A stretch of DNA of 64,000 nucleotides from contig CM051461.1 of NCBI GenBank assembly GCA_028095005.1, positions 169,019,144 through 169,083,143 of the forward strand, given 5' to 3'. The notes under the pieces were generated by a model. That model searched no databases, was not told where the DNA came from, and saw nothing but the letters and a program-made list of their open reading frames with translations. Made by a program: the position numbers and the translations under genes. This stretch comes from Rhynchospora pubera. Lineage: Eukaryota; Streptophyta; Magnoliopsida; Poales; Cyperaceae. Shown here in pieces: positions 10,401 to 21,624 of the stretch. Each line of letters opens with the position of its first letter. Position 1 is the stretch's first letter.

Positions 10401-11692
10401 AAAATTTTTACTAATTTTTATTATCAATTTCCCTCAATAAAATGAATTTTGCTTTATGATTTTTTTTTCAAAAAATTAATTATTGAATATCATTAGCAAT
10501 GATTATTATTGTGTAATCTAATCGTATGAGAATTTTTCCTAACTTTTAATTCAATTGAATGTTGTTAGCACCAAAATTTAATAGTGTTTAATCATGAATT
10601 AAAATGGTAATCTACAGTTTGAAATTTGACATGTATAAAATGGCTTTTAGATTTATTCGATAATTTACAGTTGGAAATTTCGGCTTGTAATTCGAAATTT
10701 CTCTATAGATGATAAGTCCATTAATTCAATTTGTTCATTCAATTTACCAATTATGTTTAATTGCAAATAACATTGAGAAATTTTATTTTTGATGTTACTA
10801 AGACCTTAATGATGTTTTCATGCTTATATCTTTGATTCATTAAAAAAAAAACTAATGGCCTTTTGTTTAAATTTTGCGATTTTTGTTTTATCCACCAGAG
10901 GAGCATTTGTGACATTATTGCGTCTCTTTGGTTTTTAATTCCATTTTACGTCTCTTCAATTAATTATGGCCTATCAAATTAGACGAACATACATTGATAT
11001 ATATATATATATACATCAGTGGAGAAGCCCACCATTTTTTTCTTTCAACAAAAGCATCAACGTTTATAACATATAAACTATGAAACTGTACCAGTACCTG
11101 TCTACCCGGTATCAGTGTAGAAACCTTATCTAACCCCATTTTTATCTCTAACATGACCTTATACATTTTTCTAAACATCCCGGCCCTAAACCCAAAATAA
11201 AATTATTGAAATATCTTTTTTTTTTTTCATACAGGACAGAAAAGTTATTACACAGACAATCATCTAAAACAAAAGACCAGAAACTATTATTTACTGTGGC
11301 ACTGTTCTTCACAAACAGTGATTACTGAAATTTAGGGCAGAATCTCTTTACAAACAGAAATTGTTAACCATCCAAGAAACAATGATTACAATTATTCTAT
11401 TTTCTTTGTTACCTAAAAGTCGAGCACTATGCACAATGGCACTGGTTTTCCACCGAGCTCATGATCCTGTCCTTACTCCAATCTTCCTAGACAAAGCAAA
11501 AATAAAGTTTCACTTTTTTAAAATGTTATTTCCATTATAAAGGCACTCAATTAAACTTGCACAAAATGAATCATCTCATAAAAATATAAAACCATCTCAA
11601 GTGGAGCCTCTGCAGTCATTACAAGATTGGCCTTGAGTGTAGCTGAGCAATTATGAACTGTACCAAGCTTGCTGCCTTGAACTCCTCCTAGG
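10401..11692. other. AT-rich intergenic; probable 3' UTR of the small minus-strand gene near its right end
   Basis: It contains a (TA)n run at about 10999-11013. The part above about 11200 could be 3' UTR of the gene at 11693-13513, including a further open stretch on the - strand just past its stop. No independent gene is supported. Confidence 0.35.
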
Positions 11693-13513
11693 TCATATCC
11701 GCAAACTCCGCATCATAAATAAGCAGTCATGATTATCCTAGCCAAAAATTATAAGTTAATCAATTCAACAGTTAATTAATCATTATTTTGACTTGTTTTA
11801 AAGTACTTATTGTTAATCCCAAGCCTGTATGATATACCCTTCCAATTGGTCGATCTGATCAACTTCAAACTATCAACAAAGATGCTGAATCTCTTTTGTC
11901 TCTAAGAATTTAGGCTCATGGGTCCAACACAGGGACAAAAATACCAAGGAAAAGAAGGATAAAAAACACTCACACCTTTTGAACTTCAAACCATTCCCTT
12001 ATCAGAAAGCCAGCCTTCCTGTCTAATTCCTTTCTCAAGTAGATAATGAAAAACATAACTTCAGAAAATAAGTTTGAATCATTACAGGATACAGATTAAG
12101 TAGCTTTACCATAGAAGGAAAATAGCTAAGTTTTATCAGATTCAAAATCACATGTAGCAGAATACAGGCCCTAATATACAAATTTTACATCTTATAAGTC
12201 GAACAACCACAAACTTTTTTTCAATAAAATCCATGAGATGTAATATCCAATGAGAATGCATGGCCTAATTACTCTATTTACAATCAATGGCAGTTTAAAT
12301 GATTCACCCTCTGTATTGCTGGTATAATAATTAACCCTCTTATCTATGTGACTATAATAACCCCCAATATTTTTTTATGCAGATGATCGGTTATGAATTT
12401 CAACTTTCAAGGAAATTCCCATAGAGTGAAACTTGATTCGTTGCAAGCAATTAATAATAAAAAGTTAGTAAAATTTTATATAAATTTTTCAGTTTCTAAC
12501 TTTTTTCATTGCAATACTCTCTTATTGTCAAATAACTTCATAAAAATTTGGTCATCAATAGAAAATATTTCATTCCTTTTAATTCATGTTTGTAGGACAA
12601 ATGAACTATATAGCAATTGAATATACCTCTCTGTTGGCAAGTACAAAATTCTTCCCCCATATGTTGCCGGTTTTGGGATCAACAACATCCCACAATTTAA
12701 ACACGCGGCAATGCAGAACTCCTTGAATCCTGTTAGTAATTTTCAATATCGGGATGACGATAGACATTGTCACCTATACATAAAGAAATAAATGAAATTA
12801 GCCCAACCATCTTAATTTTGATTAGAATTTGTTGCATTACAAAAATATTACCGCCTATACCTGTGATAATAAATAATATAGATAAGAAAGGCTCAATTTA
12901 AAAGGTACAGAAAATATTTCTCACGTACCATCATATATATAAAAGAAACAGTAACAGAAAACAAAACTTATTATTGCTTTAATTATGCAGTAAATTAATA
13001 TATTTAATGCCCTTAGGCCTTGCACTAACTGTCGACCACAGCTCACCAATTTTACTGCCCTAAGATAGCTCACATCAATGCGTAGTAAATTTTTGTCATT
13101 AAAAGAAATTTTATCATAAAAGTTACTGTAATAACTATTTATTTGGGAATTTTAAAAAGGATAAAATAACTATTGACAATACATTCTATCTCGACTCAAT
13201 TGAAACGATAAAGGAGATGAATATAGCAGAATGAACTTGTATCGGTAGTCTAGTAGTCCAGTTACCAGTGCAGCTTGTAGGAAATTTTTCACCCATTTTT
13301 GAAAAATGAAAATAAAGGCGAAGATGGACCAGCACAGAATATAATTATGCTTCCACTGAAATGGAACTGGAGCTACTTAGATTGAAAACTCAGGAAAGTA
13401 AACGGATCAGATATAAGATCGATGCTAAAAAAACAATTTAATCGAATCAAAGGTCTGAACTAAAAGAACAAAAAATCAAATCAAATAGACTTTAACACCT
13501 CGGCGGTCTCCAT
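11693..13513 (-). CDS. Candidate small three-exon gene, function unknown
   Basis: Proposed exons (reverse strand) are 13513-13499, 12773-12627 and 11737-11693. All junctions are phase 0 with plausible sites: donors GAG|GTGTTA and GAG|GTATAT, acceptors TATGTATAG and TTTGGCTAG. The 68-residue product has an amphipathic central part (RIQGVLHCRVFKLWDVVDPK, then TGNIWGKNFVLANRE). I do not recognise the family. The middle exon is the best supported, because it is open across its full length between good splice sites. The first and last exons are very short and may be wrong. A pyrimidine-rich stretch upstream (13600-13900, read on the - strand) would suit a 5' UTR. Confidence 0.33.
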
Positions 13514-14227
13514 CTATCTTTCTATTGGTTCTCAGCCTCGTTTGTTTCTCTTCCTCCAAGCCATCTAATGGTGCTGCTGACTTTCCCTAGCTTGTCTACC
13601 CCAAACCCTAGACTGACTGTAGAAGAGAGAGATGCGAAGCATCGTTTCCGCGTTTATCCCTCTCTTTCTATTTCTTTTGCGCTAGGGTTTCTCTCTTTCT
13701 CTTTGACATCACTGTCATCTCTATGGCTTTGGCTGAGAGGGTTAAGTGACAATGGAGGTGGGGTCCTTGGCTGGCTTGGGCGAGTGTGAAAGAAGAAGTG
13801 GGTGATGTACTGATGTGGGCGATCGGAGAAGGAGAAAGGGGTGAGAGACAGAGAGAGATAAGAGAGGGTGAGCGGCGCACATGTCGATTGCCGACTGGTT
13901 TGCGTAGAGACCAAAACAAATGTTTTTTTTGTCACCAAAACTGATTGTATGTATTGACTTTAAAACGACGCTTGTTGAGACGGGTCATTTTAACTGCCTT
14001 TACCGACGGCATCATATTTGATTACAGAGTTTATGTATAAAAAAGAATAAAATAATTAACACCATAAAATAAACAGAAGCCGTCTCGAATGGTTTTAAGA
14101 TTTTTCGGAGAGGACTCCCACGGTTTTTATTTATAAAATACTGATGAATACTGATAACTGATTTCATTCTTCCAGCCTTGACAATTTCCTGATCTTAGTA
14201 ATTCACAAGGACCATAATACTGTTAAG
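13514..14227 (-). promoter_or_regulatory. Possible 5' UTR/promoter of the small minus-strand gene
   Basis: The - strand is rich in CT, including CTCTCTTATCTCTCTCTG, and less AT-rich than its surroundings between 13570 and 13900, as in plant leaders. Overlapping ORFs on both strands here are low-complexity and not supported as genes. Confidence 0.3.
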
Positions 14228-14450
14228 CATTTAATTAAGAGATGTTTATATCATTAAATTTTCAATAAATACCAAAAAAAATAGTAAAAAAAATTCAAAA
14301 AAATATAAAAATTAGTTTTTTGTAAGTTTTCAATATGGAGAATATATTGAACAGTTCGGATCGGTAATTTGAAATTTAAAAACTTGAAAACGATCATATT
14401 GGATGGACCCATCCGTCCTATATATAGGACACTAGCATTTCTCTTTAATT
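14228..14450. mobile_element. Remnant of a shared-core inverted-repeat MITE
   Basis: The right arm is recognisable: TTCAATATGGAGAATATATT, GTTCGGATCGGTAATTTGAA, then the end motif AGGACACTAGCATTTC. That matches the terminus of the element at 16611-16991. The left end has decayed. Confidence 0.55.
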
Positions 14451-15005
14451 AATGTTAGATGTTCAATATATATATGCGACCAATTCCTCATCCCTCATTT
14501 ATTTATCGCCAAAGGAAAATTTTAACTCCAAATCATATTTACTGCTTGTTAATGTTCTACCCAATCCGTATTAGAAACTAGTCATCTACATAATATCTTC
14601 TAAAATATGTACATATACTTGTCAAGCTTGAATGCAAGTATGCAACTTATGATAATTTTTCCAAAATTTTTAATATTACTTGATAGGATCCCATAAAATT
14701 ATATTCCAGGAAAATAAAGCTGACAGGGACTTTGCAAACAGGAGATCTGTTGCCTTCTAGAAGCCATAGCCCGTAGAGAATGTGAAAGTGACAATTTATA
14801 TCTGTCGAGTAAATGGACAGAGGCTTGTGCATCATAATATCTAAAATTTCAACGTTATAACTACTTCTTGCTGCTAATTATATATAGCGGAATTGATAAC
14901 AGATGTTAAAATGTTGTGTTAGTTTGCAAGCAGTTTCAGGACAGTGTCCCTCATTTAATTTGCAGAATTGAATGTCAAATATATATAACTTGGATAATTG
15001 AAAAT
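14451..15005. other. Intergenic, no gene seen
   Basis: AT-rich. Small ORFs on the - strand lack any recognisable motif. Confidence 0.45.
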
Positions 15006-15021
15006 AAAAATTGTACCATTG

Positions 15022-15116
15022 TCGCAGGTTCGAAACCCGGCTGGGGGTCTTTATAGACATTTAATTTAAAAATAAGTTGGGAGGCTTGACCCCCAATTTA
15101 TCTTCAAAAAAAAGGA
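15022..15116 (+). mobile_element. tRNA-derived SINE, 5'-truncated
   Basis: It starts at TCGCAGGTTCGAAACCCGGC (B box) and carries the whole family 3' body with an A-rich tail. It is flanked by 16-bp direct repeats with one mismatch, AAAAATTGTACCATTG at 15006-15021 and AAAAATTGAACCATTG at 15117-15132. Confidence 0.88.
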
Positions 15117-15132
15117 AAAAATTGAACCATTG

Positions 15133-16058
15133 GACAAAGTGATCGTTCATTTTTTCCCCTATGGATTTGGGTCTTTCTGTCCCTCTTGTATTCTAAAGTG
15201 CCAATTAATGGACAAAAGAAAATGAAAGTGCGAAAAAGAGAATATAATTTGGTGGGAGGTACTTGTCAAAATAAGTACATTAGGTGGAAGTAAGGAAATG
15301 GGGGCGAACACATTATGTTGTTTGTCATTGGATAAAAGACACCTTAATCTGACCAAATTAAAATTATAGTAACTTTTGAAGAAAAATTATAACTATTAAG
15401 ACGCCAAACTAATCATTCAAATTGCTTACAAAAAATTGTGAACATATTATTTGTTCACATAACTCCTACAGATGCCGCAAGAGTCATCCTACACCATCCT
15501 AATTGATAATACACAATATAAGAGAATATTATACTGATTTTATTTTTTTTCTTGTAAAGATCTTCCAATTCATTTGGATAATTTTCTTAAAAGAATAAAA
15601 ATGTTTCATCTTTAGACAATACAAAACTTATCATTAGAGAAAAAAAGAACTAGGTAGCTCTAACAACAACATCACATAATAATGAAAAAAAATATATAGT
15701 CATTACTTGATCAATCTCTAAGTTAAAACATGATATACTAACATAGTCCAAATCCGTCTAATCCCACCCTTACTTCTCCTTGAAGTTATGGAGAGAAACC
15801 AAAATGGTTCATCCCTCATCTAAATGTATGAGGACACGTATCCTCTTGGCTGAAAAACCCGAACTCTTTGGATTTATATATTTCAATAATTAATTAAATA
15901 TTTCCTAAAATATATTTATTAATTTATTAATTTTGTTATTGTTTGAATCATAAGAATTATAACTATGTATGTTTCAGAGATTAATTAAAGGAAAAAAAAT
16001 ATTTTTTTTTGGAAATTACACTTTTTTTGTTCACCATACATTTATATTATCTCTCCCT
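15133..16058. other. Intergenic, no gene seen
   Basis: AT-rich, with several A/T runs and no recognisable gene or element ends. Confidence 0.45.
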
Positions 16059-16061
16059 CTT

Positions 16062-16200
16062 GGCTCCGTTTGGATAGGTGTGGGAAGAAGGGAAGAAGTG
16101 GGAAGAAGTATTGGGAAGTGTGTAACTTTGTGAAGAGTTTGGATTGTTTATAAATTTTTTTCTTCTTCTTCTTCTTTCTTTCAACGATCCAAACGCACCC
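16062..16200. mobile_element. Short MITE, copy 1 (3-bp TSD CTT)
   Basis: Ends GGCTCCGTTTGGAT and ATCCAAACGCACCC, flanked by CTT on both sides (16059-16061 and 16201-16203). The body contains GGGAAGTGTGTAACTTTGTG and a (TTC)n tract. It is nearly the same as the copy at 17430-17569. A 3-bp TSD fits PIF/Harbinger or CACTA MITEs. Confidence 0.85.
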
Positions 16201-16203
16201 CTT

Positions 16204-16610
16204 GGAAGTCTAACCACTTTCGTAGGTTCTTTTCCCTCCTTTGCTTATTTGGCTTTTTCAGGTTAGTGAAACATCTCATAATCACTTATGACTCTTAGCT
16301 GGTTTAAAACTATATTAAAATCATGATTATTTGATTACCCGCTAATATCTCAATTTTTGTTTTCTCTGCTACCAAATACATAAAAAGTGATTTTATAAAA
16401 TAAATTAAATTTTTATTGACCAACTCATGCATTACTAATGTCCTCACACACACACATTCAACTTACATGATTTAGTTCCTAGTACTGCGACTTACTTTTT
16501 GTATGAACAACTAATGTCCCTCCTAAAAAAATGAGTGCAAAAAAAAAAAAAGGCAACGTTAGTATGATGTCCTCACAGTAAGGCAAAAATTTTCCCCTTC
16601 TTTTTATTAT
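16204..16610. other. Intergenic, no gene seen
   Basis: AT-rich with a short (CA)n run near 16445-16455. Confidence 0.4.
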
Positions 16611-16991
16611 GGGAGTTGCTAGTGTCAAACATATAGGACACGTACACTTGTCCAACGCGATGAAATTTTAATTTTTAAAATTGGAATGGCCGATCCAAAC
16701 CGCTCAAATTGTTATGTGTTATAAAATCTTAATGGAGACCAAATTTTATATTTTTTCAAATTTTTTTACTATTTTTTTGGAATTTTTCAATATGCTCAAT
16801 CTAAAAAGTTCTGAACCCTTCAATTTTGAAAATTCGAAAAAAATAGTTAGAAAATATGAAAAAAATATAAAATTTGATTATCAAAGATATTTTAATATAG
16901 AGATCATATTGAGCGGTTTGGATCGACCGTTTGAAATTTTAATGTGCTACGTTTGGATCGTGTTTGACGTCCTATATGTTTGATTCTAGCA
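16611..16991. mobile_element. Shared-core inverted-repeat MITE (TGCTAGTGTC termini)
   Basis: The left tip GTTGCTAGTGTCAAACATAT is mirrored at the right by ATATGTTTGATTCTAGCA. Inside lies the core arm GGCCGATCCAAACCGCTCAA, with its mirror TTGAGCGGTTTGGATCGACC. About 380 bp. Flanks TTTATTATG and TTTATTGGT are only partly alike, so the TSD is degenerate. The 100-aa ORF across it is an artefact of the repeat. Confidence 0.8.
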
Positions 16992-17426
16992 TTTATTGGT
17001 CATACATCATGGCTTGTAATCTTTTTGTTCGCGAGATTTTTTTTTTCTTTTCTTTTTTGCTTTCATGTTAGGCTCAATATATTAATAAAGACAATTTCAA
17101 ACATTATAATTAAAAAAAAGGACAATTCCAAACAGATAAAATCGATGATTATATGCCCAGAAGTAAGCAAATCTATTGGGGCAAATCTATATGAATAAAT
17201 AAAACGTAACTTAAAAAATTATGTAACTCCAAACTATGGGACCCCGTTCATAAAAAAATACACTTGTATGGTCCCATTTATTTGTTTTTAGCACCGTTGA
17301 TTTTAAATGCACAAATTCATGATTTTTACTAATAAAAAATACATTTGTAAAAATTATATAAGGTATTTTGACCATTTAAAGTAATAGAAATTGGAATCAC
17401 TGAATTTCTTATAATATTTTGAGCAT
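16992..17426. other. Intergenic, no gene seen
   Basis: AT-rich spacer with T and A runs. No gene supported. Confidence 0.4.
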
Positions 17427-17429
17427 CTA

Positions 17430-17569
17430 GGCTCCGTTTGGATAGGTGTGGAAAGAAGGGAAGAAGTATTGGGAAGTGTGTAACTTTGTGAAGAGTTTGG
17501 ATTGTTTATAATTTTTTTTTCTTTCCTTCTTCCTTCTTCCTCTTCTTCTTCTTGCATCCAAACGGAGCC
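17430..17569. mobile_element. Short MITE, copy 2 (3-bp TSD CTA)
   Basis: Perfect 14-bp terminal inverted repeats GGCTCCGTTTGGAT / ATCCAAACGGAGCC, flanked by CTA (17427-17429 and 17570-17572). It is a near-identical second copy of the 16062 element, about 1.37 kb away, and lies downstream of the THIM stop codon. Confidence 0.9.
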
Positions 17570-17901
17570 CTATATAAAAGTTTGATTCCAAAATAAATTT
17601 AGGAAAACCCTCTATGCTTTCTAAAGCATTTTAACCGATCTCCAATAATTATGCAAATTTATATCCGCAAAGATAGAAAACGAATAGATATGTATGAGTG
17701 CAAATTTCATTAACATTCATTTTGTTTACACATCATTAGAAATGCTTCATCCGCAGACAATACAAAACTGAAACTCTTGATTGACATGAGTAACGATGTA
17801 AGCAACTTGATTCCCGAAACTCGATTGACTCTGGAAACTGATCAACGAAAATCACAACATGCAAGCAGCTGCTTGTTTTGAACTCCAAAAGACAGTCCAC
17901 A

Positions 17902-20383
17902 TCATGATCTTTCTGACAACCTGGCACGGGTGGCCACTGTGCTCTCATTGAGCCGGTACAACCAATCAACCATGTGCATTCTCAGAGAAGCCGGGCCGCT
18001 AGCCATTTCCATCCCCAACTCCCCGGTCAATCCAAATACTGCAAGTGCAGATGCAGTTGCTTTCAGAGCATTCCAGGGATCAATTGCAACAAAGGCCGCA
18101 ATAAGGGCTGTCACAGCACATCCTGTTGCTGTGATCTTTTGCATCATCGACACGCCATTGCTACATGAGATGACACGGTCTCCATCAGTTACGAAATCAA
18201 CAGCTCCAGAGACGGCCACAATGGCATTGCTGGATTTGGCCAGTGATTTAGCTGCGTCTAAGGCGTCAATTGATTCGTGCGCACTATCTACTCCCTAGTC
18301 AGGAATTGAATAGTACATGTTATTAATTGTGACTTCATGGATGAAAATCAGGGAAAAAAAATGTGGCCAACCTTGAAACGTAAAGAAAGAAAAGGTTGTA
18401 TTAATTTGGTACATAAGTACATAAAGAAAATTATTACTTTACATCATATTCCAATCTTGAATATTCGACATCATATTCCAATCTTTTTGTGTTAAGGGGT
18501 ACTTTACTGACAGTAAGTTTCCAAATCCAAATGGCAAGTGAAAGGTGACAAAATTTAACCAAACGAATCAATCAAGTGAACCATGGTGAGAGTCCAACAC
18601 AACAAAAGAAAGAAAAAAAAAAGGGAGGGAGATCACTAGAACTCTCCAGTCTCCACTGTGAGCTCTTGCTAGCTGGTTTCTAACTTTATCTAAGTTTCTT
18701 ACTGTTCAAATCAGGACAAAATACAGATTGTGATTTCATTTCAGGGAACTAATAAGCAACCCATATCAATTAAAGGGACCTAATGGCAGAACATGAGATC
18801 AATTGATAGAAAATTGGGCCGAGTCACACCATGTGTCTTTTAAGTACTCTGTAAACATAAACAACTGTGGCCCGAATAAATTGACGTAAATTTGTGGCGA
18901 TGAAGCCGAAATCAATTTGATTCGTGCGCACTATCTTACCCCTAGTAAGGAACAAACAAGTGGGGACCAAATAAATAAGAGTACAAGGGTTATCAGCAGA
19001 AAAACTGAAATCATAAAGAAAATCCTGAAGTTCTTGACCTAAATTGAAATATTAGATCTGCTGAAATGACTGATTCTCATTCTTAGGTATTCTGTTAGCG
19101 CGCAGGTACAGAAGATGATCTTGGTCATTTGCCCGAAAATAGAAGAACACAGAAAAAAAAGGAACAAAAAAGAATATTTACCAAGCAAAGGTGCTTTAAT
19201 CTGATAATTTACCAGTCAAGCAAGATGGATGTAACACTGTAATTGAGTTTTCGTGCCTTAATCAAAGCTTAATTGTTTAACTATTTCACACTTAAAAGTC
19301 AATTTAGTTCAGGCCAGTAAGGTTGACCAGGTGAGAAGCCTAATTTAGCATAAAGCAGCTCTTTGGTTAGTTACATACCAGCCTGAATGTACCAGTTACA
19401 GTATGACAATCCCAAATTATATAACCTCTGACCTTGGCACCACTAATGCGGCATGCAGAAGAAAGCGCAAGAATCTCAGATGCATTTCCCCTAATCACAG
19501 TTGGCCTTAGCTTAACCAACTCAAGACATGCCTCCATGCGGTAACTTGAGGCCGAGACTGCCACGGGATCCAGCACCCATGGCCGATTTGCTTCAAGTGC
19601 TGCCTTAGCAGCAGCCTGCATTGCTGGGACCCATTCCGCAGAGAGAGTGCCAATGTTAATGTACAGTGCATCGGCTTTTGGTGTGAAATCTTGGATTTCA
19701 TTGATCGAATGAATCATTGCTGGAGATGCACCTGATGCCAAAATTGAATTTTTTTTAATATCCATATTTGGCATATGTATACATGAACAAAATTATGCGA
19801 TATATAAAAGAGTGAATATTAACCAACTTCAAGTTCCTTCCCTCTGTATTTTAGTGATCAAATTCAACTATGCTATAAATGTCATTCCCATATCAATAAA
19901 TTCATATGTTTTTAGAGTTGGGTTTTTTTTTTTTGATACTTCCTGATTTGGCAAAAAATATTTAAATGTTGCATTATTTCTACAACTAGAAAAATTATTT
20001 GGTTTAATTTATCTGGCCATCCATATAGTACCAGAATATAAATTAAGCAAACAACCACAAGCTTTAAACATAAGAAGTCAGTGTTTACTGGTAAGAATAC
20101 ATAAACAAAATACTTTAATAAAAACTATGCAAATTAAAATAACAAAATTAAACCAAGTAAAAAATTTCGAACATGCACCTGATGCGAGAAGCACATTCGC
20201 TGCTATGTCCATGGATACCAGGTTAGTGATGCACTGCACAAGTGGAGCCCGCCTCCGGACGGCGTCGAGGTGGGTCCAGGCCATGCGGGCCCAGATGGAA
20301 GAGGCGTCCGGTGGGCCCGCTTCGTCGGAAGGGGAAGCGGGGTTGGGATTGATGTTTCGGACGGTCGCCTCCTGTTCTTCCAT
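17902..20383 (-). CDS. THIM: Hydroxyethylthiazole kinase (thiamin salvage)
   Basis: Exons on the reverse strand are 20383-20179, 19731-19433 and 18294-17902, joined at TCAG|GTGCATG, AAG|GTCAGA and acceptors GCATCAG and GACTAG. The 897-nt frame encodes 298 residues. It phosphorylates 4-methyl-5-(2-hydroxyethyl)thiazole with ATP to feed thiamin monophosphate synthesis. Family motifs in order: PLVQCITN, NVLLASGASPAM (across the first junction), DFTPKADALYINIGTL, PWVLDPVAVSASSYR, PTVIRGNASEI, IVAVSGAVDFVTDG, and ITATGC with the conserved Cys at about residue 227. Length is slightly above the Arabidopsis protein because of an extended N-terminal tail (about residues 1-30), which is Pro/Ala/Glu-rich and not an obvious transit peptide. 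The frame is intact, with no stops or frameshifts. Intron 2 (about 1.1 kb) contains a duplicated copy of its own 3' splice boundary. Confidence 0.96.
18911..18950 (-). repeat. Duplicated exon 3 boundary of THIM inside intron 2
   Basis: The segment TTGATTCGTGCGCACTATCT followed by CCCTAGT is a near-copy of 18269-18299, which spans the real intron 2/exon 3 junction. On the sense strand it presents an AG followed by GGGTAAG, so use of it would bring an immediate in-frame stop. Confidence 0.75.
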
Positions 20384-21438
20384 AATTGAGCTTACTGCTT
20401 ACCTCGTTTTTTTCGCTGCTTGTGAGATTGCCTCCTGTTTTTCTTTTTCTCTGGCGGTTACTCCTGGAAGGGTCACATTATTCTTCTTTAATACCTTTTG
20501 AATGATGGTCTGGTTTCTCTGTTGCTTTAAATCTGTAAATAATTGTGTGCTGAGGTTTACACTGTAACTGTCGGATTCGGAAAGAGAGATCAGATGCGAA
20601 CGATTTGAGGGCTATTATCTACGGCAGAATTACCTTAATAACGATATAATATTATCATTTTATTTAGAGATCAAATACTCAATTTATAATTTATTATTAC
20701 AGATAACTCAGCAACCCAATAAAGTATAACCATTGAAGTTAATAATTAATTCCATGTCGCTATGCACCATTGAAGGAAATCTCCTGCAGCTGGAACTTAC
20801 TATGCAATAAAACAAAACTGCAAGTCTGCAACGCTTCTGTATTACCCGTCTACGGTTCAAATGTAACTCATTGCACAATATGCTGTACAATTGGTGTAGC
20901 AGGAAATAAAAAAATTGAAGCGATGGAAATACACCGAAATGTTCAATTCAATCACGAGGAGCGCCCAACTCTTACCGGAAAAGCTACGGTGCAGATCACA
21001 TTTGCGTAAGAGTACTAAGACCCTTTCCCAACCCTAGGATCACCTACTTGATCATTATTAAAAGGAAAATCACCAACTTTACGTCCTTATTCAGCAATTT
21101 AAGGTTTTTTTTTTATTTATTTTCGAATAATCGTTAATTTAATTTTAACAACTATTTCGTATCGTATACTCATTTAAACGTCGAATAATGTTTTAAAGCA
21201 GTCGCTAATTCGAGTTAGAGCCGTTTCTTATCAATCAAATGATGTGATATATATTCAATTTGAAATCTTTTCTAAAAAAAAAATCTTTGGTAAAACTTGG
21301 AAAGATGTGTTCGGTAGCATTGAGAAGTTCCATAGGATGTTACTATTATATTTACTGTAAGAAATTTGAAGTTGGAACTTTTAATATCGGCCGTACGTGC
21401 AAGTTGCAAGTTCGACCATGTATGGGAAAAAATTTCTT
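20384..21438. other. Upstream region of THIM and intergenic
   Basis: The first about 250 bp beyond the THIM start should hold its 5' UTR and promoter. No convincing TATA box was picked. The 79-codon ORF at 20770-21009 (+) has no recognisable motif and is not called. Confidence 0.4.
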
Positions 21439-21451
21439 ATAGCTGGATTAT

Positions 21452-21611
21452 ATATATATTTTTTGAATATAAATTGGAGGTCTAAGCCACCCAACTTATT
21501 TTTAAATTAAATGTCTATGAAAGACCTCCCAGCCGGATTTCGAACCTGCGACCTTTCACTCAAGAAGTCAAGGTGCATTGCTCTTTGCCACTAGACCAAG
21601 AGCTGGTTCTC
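21452..21611 (-). mobile_element. tRNA-derived SINE, full length
   Basis: On the - strand an A box TGGTCTAGTGGC and a B box GGTTCGAAATCC head a 160-bp unit that ends in an A-rich tail. A perfect 13-bp TSD ATAGCTGGATTAT lies at 21439-21451 and 21612-21624. This is the most complete copy and defines the family: tRNA-like head of about 75 nt, then a body containing GACATTTAATTTAAAAATAA and the A-rich tail. Confidence 0.93.
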
Positions 21612-21624
21612 ATAGCTGGATTAT

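Noticed and set aside
13568..13938. Overlapping ORFs on both strands in a less AT-rich patch
   Set aside because: Low-complexity Ser/Leu/Pro translation. Better explained as a CT-rich 5' UTR of a minus-strand gene.
16681..16983. 100-codon ORF on +
   Set aside because: It spans almost the whole inverted-repeat MITE at 16611-16991, so the open frame is accidental.
20770..21009. 79-codon ORF on + upstream of THIM
   Set aside because: No motif or similarity recognised, and the Cys and Thr content looks random.
21525..21605. tRNA gene suggested by A and B boxes
   Set aside because: The boxes head a SINE with a 13-bp TSD and an A-rich tail; no complete cloverleaf with paired acceptor stem.
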